A DNA stretch of 64,000 bases from Lytechinus variegatus. Its lineage: Eukaryota; Echinodermata; Echinoidea; Temnopleuroida; Toxopneustidae. The stretch's first letter is position 1, and each line of letters begins with the position of its first letter. Positions 37,492 to 48,741 of this stretch are shown here, one piece after another. The position numbers were made by a program, and so were the translations under genes. Location of the stretch: positions 75,103,856 through 75,167,855 of the forward strand of contig NC_054740.1 in the NCBI RefSeq assembly GCF_018143015.1, read 5' to 3'. Under the pieces are notes generated by a model that was not told the DNA's origin, made no database searches, and worked only from the letters and a program-made list of their open reading frames with translations.

Positions 37492-39541
37492 GGGGCCGAT
37501 CCCACAAAAGGGTCTTTGCAAGAACGGTCTTTCGTGTCGCCCATTTATGATGCGCCATGACTAAGCCTGAGTCATATCGATTATTTTGAAAACTGGTGTT
37601 CGACAGCTTTCATTCGATCGAACATCGATGCATCGAATATTGAAGGCGGGGAAAAGTTAGTCTTTTTTTGCTCCGGCCGCGTCGCGTCGATGCGCTATGC
37701 ATGCACTGACGGTGTGTGCGCTGGCGTTGGCCGGGTGAGCGTTGCACAAGCAGATGACAGAGCAAAGTTCGTTTGTATTTTCCATGATCACAAAACACAA
37801 AAAAAGGCCGGGGACCAATGCAGAATTCTTCCCAAAATATCTTCAACAATGATATTTGCAGATGACAACATATAAGCTTAAAATGAAACAATAATAAAGA
37901 CATGAATCACGCAGAGTCGATCCGAATGATTTTCGGTCAACTAGCATTCGCAGTCCAGACTCGCATTCACCAGCCCCGTCCACAGCCCCACACACTCACT
38001 CTCCTGAAACGACAGGCGTGCTTGTCAGCGCCAGCAAACAAGTGCAACCAACGGAGAGCGCTGTAACTTGCCTGAGATTGTGTAGTTGGATCCAAAATGA
38101 GCTCCAAATAAATTTATGGGAATAAATACCAGTACGTAATTTTCCCTGGATGGTCATTAGAATTGTTATTCAATGCTGATATAACGATTGTGAGGAAAGA
38201 TTGTGGAATATGAGTTATGACGATGTTCGAGAATTAATCCTGATAATGACAATCCATTTTTTTAAGACACGAGCATGCGATCGAAATAAAAACGAATGTT
38301 TCGAATCGAGCCCTAAATTCATATAAATCATTATGATTTAACAAGATTTTATGGTCATACTAAGAATATTGACGATGTCAGCAAAGTATGTTAAGTTCAT
38401 ATGGAAGAATTAATACTGGAATTATTTCTATTGTTATTCCATCTCTGGACGTCTCCTCCGAGCTCCGAGAAAGGAAGCACACAATGCGCATGCGTATTCG
38501 ATGACGTATGACATATTTTCCATCCATGAAATCAGAGCCCAAAGTTGGGCACAAACTAGCTTCAAATTGATGGGGAAAAAAATATCAACCGCAATTTCCT
38601 CTGTTTTGTCATGTAAAATGTTATTATATGGTGATATTACGATCTTGAAAAGAGTTTTTGCATGTAGACAATGTTCGAGAATCAATCCTGACGTGATAAT
38701 TATTTTTTTAGACAAGTGCACTCAAGTCGATCGTCATGAGATGTCAGCCATTGAAAATTGAAACGAAATACAAACGTTTCACATCAAGCTCTAAATTCAT
38801 ATTAGGCCTAATGATTATGCAAATTATTGTTAAATATTACGATTAAATAATGTTCTGTGGTCATGATATGAATATTGTTCATGAAGCAAGATTTATTTTA
38901 CGTTGATCGCGTCAATTTCCAGCCATTTTCTGGTTTGATTAAAGAACTGTACTGCGCATGCACGATCGATGGCCATGACTTCCATTCATGAATTCATCGT
39001 GCATAAATTATCTCGGCATGATCAGACGAGTAAGACTCGAACTATGATCGAAATAAACTTCAAATTAATGGTGAACAGGCATCATATTTACACGATCGGT
39101 TTCATTTTTGGGGGCAATAGAAATCAAGTAGGCCTAAAAGTAGTAGTAGTCAAGTTGGACGTTACTGATATTTTGCTGATTGATTGTGTGAACCAAACGA
39201 ATCGGCCGGCCGACGTATTTTTTTAATTATTTTTTTCAATGCACCGATTTTGCAAAATCTGCACCGGTGTTCGATGACATCGATCGAACACCGATTTTAA
39301 AATCGATTCACAGAGAAATGCATTAAATTACCTGCAACATAGTCAGACTCTATTCATTTGATTCATCCATTAATGATTAATCAGAATCTTTGAAATGAAA
39401 TCGTATACAAATTGATTTAAATGCTAGCTAATAGATTTAATTTGTTTATCATACATTTCAGAAATATCCCGCATACAACGCATAATGGACATGGGCAACA
39501 CGAAAGACGGTCCTTGCAAAGACCCTTTCAATCGGCCCCTG
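37492..39541. mobile_element. 2 kb element with long terminal inverted repeats and internal tandem units
   Basis: The left end ggggccgatcccacaaaagg...gtctttgcaag...cggtctttcgtgtcgcccat (37493-37545) is the inverted counterpart of the right end at about 39475-39540. A second inverted block, gtgttcga...atcgaaca, lies just inside both ends (about 37598-37630 and 39268-39292). The interior has about 2.3 tandem units of 0.46-0.5 kb: compare 38093, 38548 and 39048, each with an asctycaaat-type start, and the blocks tgttcgagaatcaatcctga at 38671 and its homologue at 38227. No transposase is visible, so it is non-autonomous. Confidence 0.75.
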
Positions 39542-40097
39542 CTTCCGTACCGGTAGGCGGTACACAACAGCCACACATTGACTCACTCAACCAACAAGAA
39601 CTTAGATCATGTGAACGTGAGATGTACGGTACAGTAGAGTCTAGGTTATTCTACCATTCTATTGACTCACAACAACATAAATTAACAATTTACCCTCAAA
39701 ACTACTAACTACTTATATTCACCTCATACAGAAGACAAACTGTATCGGTAGATGACAAAATACATTTCTAAGACTGAGTAAGAGCGTAAATTCTGTGCAA
39801 CTTTTTCACTAACAGCGGGTCGCCATCTTGTCCCGTGCAGACAAGTAAGTGCGCTTGCGCGGTGGGCGTGTATATTGCGTCGATCTTGTGCATATGATTT
39901 ATGAGCTGATTTCAGGATGAGAGGAAGTCACGGAGCTGAATAGATAGAGTGGGATAGGCCTATAGGGTCCAAAATTTGATATGAATTCATACAAATTTAT
40001 TTTTCGATAGAATAAATCGACGGGGGAATAGTGAAATAAAATTAGTTGGCGAATAACGAGGTAACGCCCCCCCGAACGGGCCTCCGATGCTGGAGAT

Positions 40098-40590
40098 AAC
40101 TTACTAGTAGTGGATCGTATTACCGAACACTTTTCATGAATTTGATCATATCAAACACATTATTCCAATTGAATTCACCAAACTTTCACCATAAATACAC
40201 AAATACCTACAAAATATAAACATGCAGAAATTTTGCCGAAATTGTTTTTCATTTTTACGACATCAGCTTCCAATCGGACCCCTCTTCGCAAGTAAAATAT
40301 TTTGGTCACATGAAAAGGTATCGTATTACCGAACGTGTGTTTTCTATGGGAAAAGTTGAGAAAACAACAAAGTCACTGATGAGCTATTTTGACCATATTT
40401 TATTGTTTTGAGGATATAAAGACTTCGAAATTGTGTTTTTGATAATTTTTCATCATTTTTCTATTTTAAGTTCCCTTTGGAAGGAAGTTGCAAAGGTTTG
40501 AGCGTATTTGATTATTTTCTGACGCATATGATGCGTGCGTTCGGTAATACAAGGCCGGTCGGTAATACAATCACTCACTATACTAGTAGT
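40098..40590. repeat. Region with inverted tattaccgaac motifs
   Basis: cgtattaccgaac occurs at 40116 and 40322, and its reverse complement gttcggtaatac at 40539 with a variant at 40557. actagtagtggat lies outside both ends. It is possibly a decayed inverted-repeat element. The edges are uncertain. Confidence 0.4.
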
Positions 40591-40676
40591 GGATGCACTG
40601 AGCAGTGTGAGGCCCGGGAGCATCACTGCACATCAGTCCCGGGACATCGGTGCACTTTTTCGTAGCAAAAAATTCC

Positions 40677-40715
40677 GATTGATTGATTGATTGATTGATT
40701 GTCTGATTGATTGAT
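40677..40715. repeat. GATT microsatellite
   Basis: (GATT)n run of about 39 bp with one interruption. Confidence 0.95.
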
Positions 40716-42130
40716 AATTATTGATGATTACATAATTATATACATAGCATTAAAAACAACATGCAGGCTACTGAGGCTAGCACAGGATGACCCGGCCAAG
40801 AAAGCTATTGGGGTCCTCGACATGTATAGAATTACTAAGATAAAATGGTAAAATTATACTATAACCATATCAAAACACAAAGAACAAAAATCAGAATTTA
40901 CTAAATAAATAAGATCAAAATGATAAGAAGGAGGAGGACTGTCAGAGCTTGTCAGAGATGAGAAGGGAGAATTACAGAGGAAACATATTATCAATTTGTT
41001 GTGTACAAAAAACGCTCCTTTTATAAGGCATAGAAATGGGACGTTTAACGCACAGTCACTTAAAAATACGCGCCGCTGTCTTCGCATCGTGCAGGCAGTC
41101 TACGTGTATAGTGGCGGGCTGCTACATTGCGGTGCAGGGGTGTTCAACTTACATATCGTGAGCGCACTCAGCTGCGTGTTTTCACTTCTCCTTTCTCTCC
41201 TTTTCTTGTCATTTTTCCTCGCATTACTTGTTTTCATAAATTTCCCTCTCACTTTCCTTGTTTTCTCACTCCCTTCAGTTTTGTAACTCTTCTTGATCAC
41301 TTGCATTCATTGGCACACCCCCCGGTCAAAAATGGTACGGTCCTATCCAACATACACTCAAGTCGTCGCTGTACGAATAAATGAAAACGTGCAAAATTCT
41401 TCACGCGCTGCGTTGCCTAGCTGTGTACACACAATGCCATCTGCTGAACCAGCCAAACTATTGTGACCAATTATTGCAAAAGCTTTTGCAAATGTGAAAA
41501 GTGACAGAGGTTTTTTTATCCAATCAAAATCATTCTTAGGTATTGGCAATCTACAGCATTTTCTGCAAAATGTCTTTTTTTGATAGGGTCTATTGTGACG
41601 TATATATTTTTTTACAACAATGTGAAGTCGCACCAAACGTTTCGTTTCCCGCACTTGCCCATTGGCTCATGTACAAATGGATTTCCAAAATCATCAAGAA
41701 AGGTTCCAAAAACCTCAAAAGTGACAGAACTTAATTTGACTAAAATTAAATGAAAATCATATCATGTTCAAGGTGAGAATCTGCTCTATTCTATTCTGTT
41801 TTGATAGATCACCTTGTTGACGCGTTTGGGAGATATCTTAGCAAGTCCCTCAAAAACGGCGTATTTTCTATTATTCTCCATAGGGAAATAATTTAACACG
41901 CTACGCACTGCAAAAAAGGAGCGCAAACAAATTGATATGCAGGACGAGGAAGAAAAAACAACAGCAAAATCAGCGACAACAACAATAACACGAAGAGGAG
42001 AATAGAGGGAAGAGAGAAAAGAAAAGGTAAGAATTAGAAGAAAGGACATATCGACTGAAAATTTTCAATCAAACTATTTTGAGAACCTATACCTGATAGA
42101 GAAGAGAAGAACGTGGTCATTATTCAGGCT
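40716..42130. other. Intergenic, no gene recognised
   Basis: Short open frames exist on both strands, but none shows a known domain, repeat structure or flanking splice sites that would support a gene. No transposon ends were seen. Confidence 0.6.
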
Positions 42131-42139
42131 AAATCAACC

Positions 42140-42625
42140 TTATAACACATCATTTCCATCTTCTCTTTGACTAAGCCCGCTCTCAAGTAAAGTTTACTAT
42201 TCCCTTTATGTAGAGAATTCCAATGTTTCAGTATAGCATTGGAAAAAAAGAGTTGCCAATACTCCCGATACTACCCTTTCTGGTAAGCAAAAGTAGAAAT
42301 GGATGTTTCTTATATCATAGTTATAGATTAAAGTTTGATCTAATACAGTATAACGGATTCGATCTGTGATAAATGTCATGCACGTGCAAGCTGTTTTGAT
42401 CTTCAAATTTGTTGCCTTCAAGAAAACCTACTCCAGAAAATCGGCATAGCCAACATAGGTTGTGTGATCAGAACAGTTAATGAATCTAACCATTTTATTC
42501 TGTATAATTTTCAATATCGAATTTGCTAATGCCACTATAAACCAAGCAGTATTAGCATAGTCAAATAAACTCTGAATAGATGCAAAACAGAGAATTATGC
42601 CTATAATTGCTTTCTGATCCATACA
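42140..42625 (-). pseudogene. LINE (non-LTR retrotransposon) reverse-transcriptase C-terminal relic
   Basis: On the minus strand, a frame at 42620-42428 encodes SIQSLFDYANTAW and ILKIIQNKMVRFINCSDHTT, the family pattern (LFDYCNTAW ... LQK/QNKA.R.I) near the end of LINE ORF2. A second frame further 3' (about 42270-42150) encodes FFSNAILKHWNSLHKG, the usual LWNSLP-type end. A frame change separates them, so the copy is dead. It has no intact endonuclease or catalytic RT motifs in the window. Confidence 0.7.
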
Positions 42626-43549
42626 ATTTTGATACCTTTACAGAAATTTCAAACGGGCATTCGACTTTTTTACGATAGATTCTTCTAAAGATGAAACGGA
42701 GCTGGTCAGCTCAATGCCTAAAGTACTTTATTTAATACTTTCCTCTGAATTATCTTAATAGTGTATGTCACTTCAAATTCAAATGACGTTTTATAACTAC
42801 TTCTCGAACAAAACAGAATGCTGATCGGTTTTGCCTAAGGGAGTCATCCAATCAGCTTTTCGCTAAGTTTTTTGACAAGCAGAAGAAGTAATTTCAAAAA
42901 AGCATCTTGAAAATGTAAAAGGCATAACTATAGGCAATATAGTCTACAACATTTAGTTGACAAATACATGAGGACTGGAACAGTTTGGCGGGGGTCAGCA
43001 CCCTATATACCTTTCGGTAATCGAGTTTAAAAACATGAGATTGACCTTCAGATTGTGATTATTTATGCGTGTTCTGCCACTCCCGCCCCCCCCCCCTCGT
43101 CTCATTCCCCCTCCCCCATTTAAAACTCGTTTCACTGCCCCTGAAACAAACAAACAAGTCTTAAACACAGAATTACAAGGAATCTTCGACATGCGTTTAC
43201 CATAACTGATAGGGGCGCCTGGAGGCGGGGTATATAGGCCTGGATGCAGTTACCCTATAGGCTATCAACGGGGGGGGGGGGCAAAACGCACCTCAGAAAT
43301 AAATAAAAAGAGGCGAAGAAGAAAATTAGAAGCAAAAGAAGGAAAGACGCGTAACATTCTCCTAGAAACGCTCATTTATTATTTTGGTTTGAATAATTTC
43401 AGTGAATTTTTAGAAGCAAAAAATTAAGGCAAAAGCAATTTTGTGTCTCGCCCACTTATGAAAATAACCAGAAATATCGTGATTTGCGAGGGCACGCAAG
43501 AGAATTATATTGAAACTTCATTGTGAAATGACTTGGATGGAATAACACT

Positions 43550-44095
43550 TGTCCTAAGAGCCTTGCACCTAAACTTTAATATTGACCTGAAAATTACCTT
43601 TGACCTTACCATGTGACCTCTAACTGCAGGATAACATGCAGGTCGCCTAAGTACATCTACCATCCAAGTTTTGTTGAAAAATATAAACTTACGGTTGCGG
43701 AGTTCCGAGTTGCATGTAAACTTTAACGTTGACCTGAAAATGACATTTGACCCTACCATATGACCTCATACTGCAGCATAGCATGCAGGTCCCCCAAGTC
43801 CATCTACCATCCAAATTTGGTTGAAAAGCGACTTATATACGGTTGTGGAGTTAGGTGTCAAGAGATTCTTGCATGTAAACGTTAACGTTGACCTGAAAAT
43901 GACCTTTGACCTTACCATGTGACCTCAGACTGCAGCATAACATGCAGGTCCCCCAACTCCATCTACTATCCAAGTTTAGTTGAAAAGTGACTTACGGTTG
44001 TGGAATTATGTGTCATTACAGGTTTGTGACGGACGGACGCCGGACGACATTTGGATCCCTAAGCCTCGCCTTCATCTCTGGTGGGCGAGACATAA
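43550..44095 (-). repeat. Three tandem units of about 150 bp ending in a ggacggacg motif
   Basis: gacctgaaaat...cctttgacct, then a ctgcag.ataacatgcaggt block, recurs at about 43585-43645, 43731-43790 and 43890-43950, with periods of 147 and 159 bp. The array ends at gacggacggacgccggacg and ctggtgggcgagac (44027-44090). It is non-coding and the units differ by about 10-15 percent by eye. Confidence 0.8.
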
Positions 44096-44346
44096 TAATG
44101 GAAATTTTGAAGAAAAAAATATACTGTCCCTTTCCCGCTATCAATAATGGATGCAGCCATGTAGAAAAAATGCATAAACTACAGAATCATTGGAATGACA
44201 ACCCCACCCTTTTACGCATATAGACACAATACACATTTGTCATTTTTTCTTACAAATTTTCTTACATTGGAAAGCTGCAATAATTAGTATGCTACGTGTC
44301 AAATGAAAATTGAAATAATATCAATCGTGTGTACATGTATACCAAT

Positions 44347-44947
44347 CCCGGGGGGGCCACTTTACATTGACGAGTGGATACCATGCGCGACCAAAAAACA
44401 CGTAAAAAGGATGTCTTTTTCACGATAGGGCACGTTACGTACGTAACGTGATAAGGGTGTCATAAACACAAAAATAATGAAAAAAGGGTATCTATTTCGC
44501 TAAGAAAATTACGTGTTTAGGGTCGAATTTGAGGGGATGATAAAACAAAATTAAAATGTTTTATAAAGGATGTCCTTTTTGCCCCAACACTTCGTGTTTA
44601 GAGTCCGATTTGCGCGAGGTGTAGAAGGTAGGGCCGAGGTAGGGTCGTACTTAACCAAATAAGGTAAAGCCGACGACCACTTAGCATTAGGGGAGAGATC
44701 AGTGCCGACGACCGAAGGACCCGTAACAATAAAACATTCCTGTACTTGTTTAGGGGTTCATTTCAGGGAATATTTGCCAAGAGTATCGTTCTGTTTCCAA
44801 TACTTGTTAAGGGTAGGGTTTCACACGCCAATACTTGTTAAGGGGTGCATTTTCAGAATATGGAAATTACGTGTTTAGGGTGCTTTTCGAGACCCCATGG
44901 TCGCGCATGGTATCCACTCGTGAATGGAAGTGGCCCCCCCCCCCGGG
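44347..44947. mobile_element. 601 bp inverted-repeat transposon with exact 8 bp target duplication
   Basis: ataccaat occurs at 44339-44346 and 44948-44955, directly outside cccgggggggccac... and its inverted counterpart. The terminal inverted repeats are about 55 bp and include cgagtggataccatgcgcga on both sides. The interior carries a degenerate tandem motif (tacttgttaagggt and relatives, about 44740-44850). The 8 bp duplication fits hAT-like elements (family knowledge). There is no transposase, so it is a MITE-like derivative. Confidence 0.88.
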
Positions 44948-44955
44948 ATACCAAT

Positions 44956-45456
44956 ATAACAATTTATCTTCAAAATTCTTTTTTTCTTCCTATATAGCCC
45001 TTTTTTCGAGGGAGAAAATGTATTTCGATGTGTTTGACCCCCGCTTTTTTTAGAGGCGGTGACTTCCCCTTGAGCTCTCGATGTTCCAAAAGCCACATGG
45101 CTGTTATCATTTTAGATTGTTTTGCTTCTGTGTTGACTCAGCATTCGTTTCATTTATCAAACCAATTAGATTTTAATCACTGATCTTCTTTTAAAAGAAT
45201 TATTATAATGAACTTCCTCTTCCTCTGTACCTATACAAAGACAACTCGTTGTTAATTTTTAATGAATTCGTTTTACATGTTTCTTCTCAATCTGATAGTC
45301 TACTTGGTCTTGAGGTGACTTCCATCAATATATCAAACGAAATGTTGCCCTTCTAGTCTAGCCTGCTAACATTTTCAAGTTCTCCGTGTTAAAACTTAGG
45401 CAGGTGTTTTGTATGCATAACGGGGCAGGAAGGCAAGAGTGAATAAAATTTTGATC
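44956..45456. other. Region upstream of the GPCR; no promoter element identified
   Basis: About 500 bp between the transposon at 44347-44947 and the receptor start codon. It should contain the receptor's 5' leader, or an acceptor for a leader exon. I see no convincing TATA box or initiator. Confidence 0.4.
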
Positions 45457-46872
45457 ATGAACAACTCTTCGCCCAGAACAAATAATCATAGTGATTATGA
45501 TTTTGTGCTTGAAAGCTATCCCCAGCGAATCATCATCGCTTGCATCCACTGCATCATCATCGCTGTTGGCATCATTGGGAACAGCCATGTGGTACTTGCT
45601 GTGCTGCTCTGCCGAAAGCTGAGGTCATCCACCAACTGGCTGGTTGTCAATCTCGGAATGGCTGATCTCCTAAACTGTCTTTTCCTTCCTTTCAATGTCG
45701 TAGCATTACTTACCAAGGATGGGTGGCCCATCGGTGAATGGATCTGTGCAATGACAGGAGTCGTCACGATGACCTGTCTAGGAGCTAGCATCGTCAGTCT
45801 TGCTCTCATTGCACACAATAGATTGACTCTCCTCACCAAGCCTAGGTTCACATTCTACCGCTTCTACTCTAATCGTAACCTGATTGTGATGGTTATTTTA
45901 TCATGGCTCTACCCGCTGTTGCTTGTCATAATCCCCCCGATAGTAGGACTCGGAGTGTTAGGATATTCGGAAAACTACAAGGTATGTCTGCAGGATACCA
46001 CTTTGCCAAACTCAGATTATTACAGTCTTATTGCAGGGGTGGGCGTCATCGTTCCTGCATCCATCATCATAGTAATCATCTACGTACTCATATATCGATA
46101 TGTTTCGCGCCATAATAAGGCTTTTGAGAGAAGATTGGCCGAATCGAGCAAAGCTGGAAGTTCTAAATTTACTCCAACCAGTCTTGATATGAGTACCAAT
46201 TGGACAGAATCCAGGGATCATCAGCAAACGAACGAAGACGTTGCTGGCAGTTCGAGGCTAAACTGTGAGAAATTTGGCAATGCTGGAAACGGCAGCACAT
46301 TCACGGATTCTTCTCATATCAACAACCAAAATGATACATCAAACCTGTCAAGTACTGGGAACCTGACAGAAAGTGATGATGCCGAAAGACAAAACAATCC
46401 ATCGGACAACCCATGTAAAACTAATGAAGATGAAATAGAAAGTAAAGTTAAATCCCAAGCTGAAGATAGAGCATCAACGTCAGACGATCGTATCAGCCAG
46501 GCTAACCTAGAAAATAAAGAATCTTCAAATCCTAGAAGGGATTTCCAAACACCCGAAAGAACTGATGATCTGAAACCTTCGCCTAAAATTTCGCGCCACA
46601 ACATAAACGTCACCAAACGTCTGTTCCTGGTGGTGATTTCTTTCTTTCTCTGTTTTCTTCCATTTGGGATCTGTGTGATGGTGCCTACCAGTGATCCAGC
46701 GGTTCCATGGGCTAACCTCCTGGTGATGCTCAACAGTTGTATCAATCCTATCCTCTATGCTGGTACTATGCCTCTATTCCGGAAGGTAATGTGGTGTATA
46801 GCTCGATGTCGATACCACAGTATCCCGGAGCCAGTCGATTTGGTACGCTTTTGCCGTAGGCATCAATTGTAA
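45457..46872 (+). CDS. Intronless class A (rhodopsin-like) orphan GPCR, 471 aa
   Basis: Seven-transmembrane receptor for an unknown ligand at the plasma membrane. The start is the ATG at 45457; the frame is open a few codons further up but has no ATG there. MNNSS gives two N-glycosylation sites. Landmarks: GN in TM1 (41-42), NLGMAD in TM2 (65-70), W90, C97 and C177 for the TM3-ECL2 disulphide, HNR at 120-122 in place of DRY, CFLPF in TM6 (399-403) in place of CWxP, and NPILY in TM7 (430-434). Intracellular loop 3 is long (about 220-385), hydrophilic and rich in S, T, N, D and E. The tail is short and ends FCRRHQL. The nearest families by eye are the GPR84 / moody / melatonin-receptor-like invertebrate orphans; the long loop 3 and GWPIGEWIC stretch fit GPR84-like receptors best. 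A signalling role is inferred from the family only. Tandem-duplicated single-exon receptors are common in such genomes, but no second copy is present here. Confidence 0.9.
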   Translation: MNNSSPRTNNHSDYDFVLESYPQRIIIACIHCIIIAVGIIGNSHVVLAVLLCRKLRSSTNWLVVNLGMADLLNCLFLPFNVVALLTKDGWPIGEWICAMTGVVTMTCLGASIVSLALIAHNRLTLLTKPRFTFYRFYSNRNLIVMVILSWLYPLLLVIIPPIVGLGVLGYSENYKVCLQDTTLPNSDYYSLIAGVGVIVPASIIIVIIYVLIYRYVSRHNKAFERRLAESSKAGSSKFTPTSLDMSTNWTESRDHQQTNEDVAGSSRLNCEKFGNAGNGSTFTDSSHINNQNDTSNLSSTGNLTESDDAERQNNPSDNPCKTNEDEIESKVKSQAEDRASTSDDRISQANLENKESSNPRRDFQTPERTDDLKPSPKISRHNINVTKRLFLVVISFFLCFLPFGICVMVPTSDPAVPWANLLVMLNSCINPILYAGTMPLFRKVMWCIARCRYHSIPEPVDLVRFCRRHQL

Positions 46873-47325
46873 ACTCTGGATGAAATTTTTTTTTAATTTA
46901 CTGCATAATAGATTTTTGAAATAGAACTGAAAGATGTACTAGTCTAAGCTCAAAAGGCAAGAAGTATCAGTTAGTCTTTTAAAGTTTTCCGGGAGCCTTG
47001 GTCAGTCTTCAAGAGTTTTTTCAGTGGTCTCTGTCAGTTTTCTCATAAAGATTCATGGTTAATTTGCCGAAGATCTCTGGTAGTGTGACACATTACCTTT
47101 CAGTGCTCTCTCGATAGTCTTATTGATCTTTTAAAGTGTCTTCAGCTGTCTTCACTAACCTTGACTATCCGTCACATTCATTTATGGTCACATTAAAATG
47201 TATATACAAGCTATGATTCTACGTAAATCGTAAGATAATGTTTATTTCTGTCTATGATATCTATTATAAATTGTCTACAAAATATCCTAAGTTATGTTAT
47301 GCATATAAATAATAATAATAATAAT
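46873..47325. other. 3' flank of the GPCR
   Basis: Probable 3' UTR. It shows a loose repetition of cagt(c/t)tt..gtct..-type words between about 46970 and 47160. No clear AATAAA is present before the AAT repeat at 47308-47325. Confidence 0.4.
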
Positions 47326-47570
47326 ATGTTCATTTTTATATAGCGCTCTTACAATATATCATCGTTTCACAGCGCTTTATACACAGAAGGAATAGAAAAT
47401 TATAATAAGAAATACATGTGAATATTATTGATTAAAAGCAGTCTTGAGATGTTTCTTAAATACTTCCAAAGAAGGAGTCGCATATATCTTGGAAGGTCAT
47501 TCCAGAGTCTTGGAGCACATGTCTGAAAAGCATTGTCACCTGCTTTAGTATTTACCATGTACCATTAAAT
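47325..47570 (+). repeat. Dispersed repeat fragment with tatatagcgctc start
   Basis: Contains tttatatagcgctctta...cagcgctttata, then a block encoding a ggtcattccagagtcttggag-type sequence. I have seen similar pieces as high-copy repeats in echinoderm and other marine genomes. Class unknown. No coding frame is kept. Confidence 0.5.
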
Positions 47571-47639
47571 CATTGAATGTAATTATGAACGAAGGACATT
47601 AATTTGTTTTATTCTTTATGGGTTCTAGGACAATTACCA

Positions 47640-47812
47640 CCGGGCAATCACCCCCAGACAATTCCCCGGACAATTACCCCCGGTCCGTTACCCCCGGAAC
47701 AATTACCCCCTGAGGACCTAATGAGGACAACTACCCCCTACCCCAGACAATAACCGCCAAAACAATTACCTCTGAGGACATGACAATTACCCCAAAAAAT
47801 TACCCCCACCAC
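47640..47812 (+). repeat. Minisatellite of an acaattaccccc motif
   Basis: About ten to twelve degenerate copies of (g)gacaattaccccc(g) with 12-18 bp spacing. It is strongly C-rich on the plus strand and G-rich on the minus strand. Confidence 0.9.
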
Positions 47813-47958
47813 CTCCCCTCCGGCATCGATGTTAGAATCAAGCGGGACCCATTGTATAAGTCTTGGCCGGTGGCACAGGTTTTCGAAATACATGTATTTT
47901 CTACTTTATCTTATCTTAATAACTTTCTCTTTCTCTTTGATATTGCTCTTTCTCCTCT

Positions 47959-47990
<32 letters not shown>

Positions 47991-48278
47991 TTTCTTCTTT
48001 TTTACCTTACTTTTTTCTTTTTTTTCTTCCTTCCCTCCCTTTTTCCTCCCCTTTATATGTTTAGCGGCGCCTTCTGCGTTGTGGTAAAAAATGAGAAGGG
48101 GGGGCTTGCGCCCCAAACCTCCCGTTTGGCTACGAATTTATGCATCAGAAAATGTAATCTGGCTCACATACAGAACAATATCTTGCTCAATAGGCTGATA
48201 TGTAGCTTAAAATAACAAGTTTTGAAGTCAATATACATGTATATTTCAGCTCGGACATCGAGGGCTAAAAGGCAACTC

Positions 48279-48741
48279 ACCGTGTTTACACAGGGACACG
48301 GCTCGGGGGTTCGACACGCGAGCCGTGTCGAACACGGCAATTTTATGCTGTGTAAACGCGATCACTGTGATCCGCGAGCCGTGTCGAACACGGCTTTTTT
48401 GATCCGCCAAAATCGTAGGTTTCAACCCGCGAGCCGAGTCAGACTCGGCAATATTTTCGTGTGTAAACAGAAAGCCGTGTCGAACCCTCTTGACCTAGGT
48501 CACTGCGCGCGCTTTCACTTTTGGCATTGTTGTTGTTCGCACGGACAAGATTCGATTCCGGCGGTGAATTTCCCGCCTTTAATTTGCGACGTCATAATTC
48601 TTCTTCCGTTCGAGATCCGCGAGCCGTGTTGAACTCGCCTTTTTATATGTACGTATAAACGCGATCACAGCATGCCCTCTTCGCAGCGTTCGACCCTGCT
48701 TGAGGATTCAACACTCGAGCCGAGTCATGTGTAAACACGGT
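48279..48741. mobile_element. MITE with 14 bp terminal inverted repeats and internal hairpins
   Basis: accgtgtttacaca at 48279-48292 is exactly inverted at 48728-48741. The interior holds hairpins at 48322-48338 and 48378-48394 (GCCGTGT-cga-ACACGGC) and 48433-48449 (GCCGAGT-cag-ACTCGGC), with further variants near 48620 and 48715. It is CpG-rich and 463 bp long. I found no clear target duplication. Confidence 0.8.

Noticed and set aside
39421..39708. 95-codon open frame
   Set aside because: Straddles the right terminal repeat of the 2 kb element; no homology seen.
45439..45456. Longer GPCR reading frame beginning with GTG
   Set aside because: Eukaryotic initiation would use ATG; the first ATG of the frame is 45457.
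48222..48632. 136-codon open frame
   Set aside because: Lies across the hairpin-rich MITE at 48279-48741; no family resemblance.
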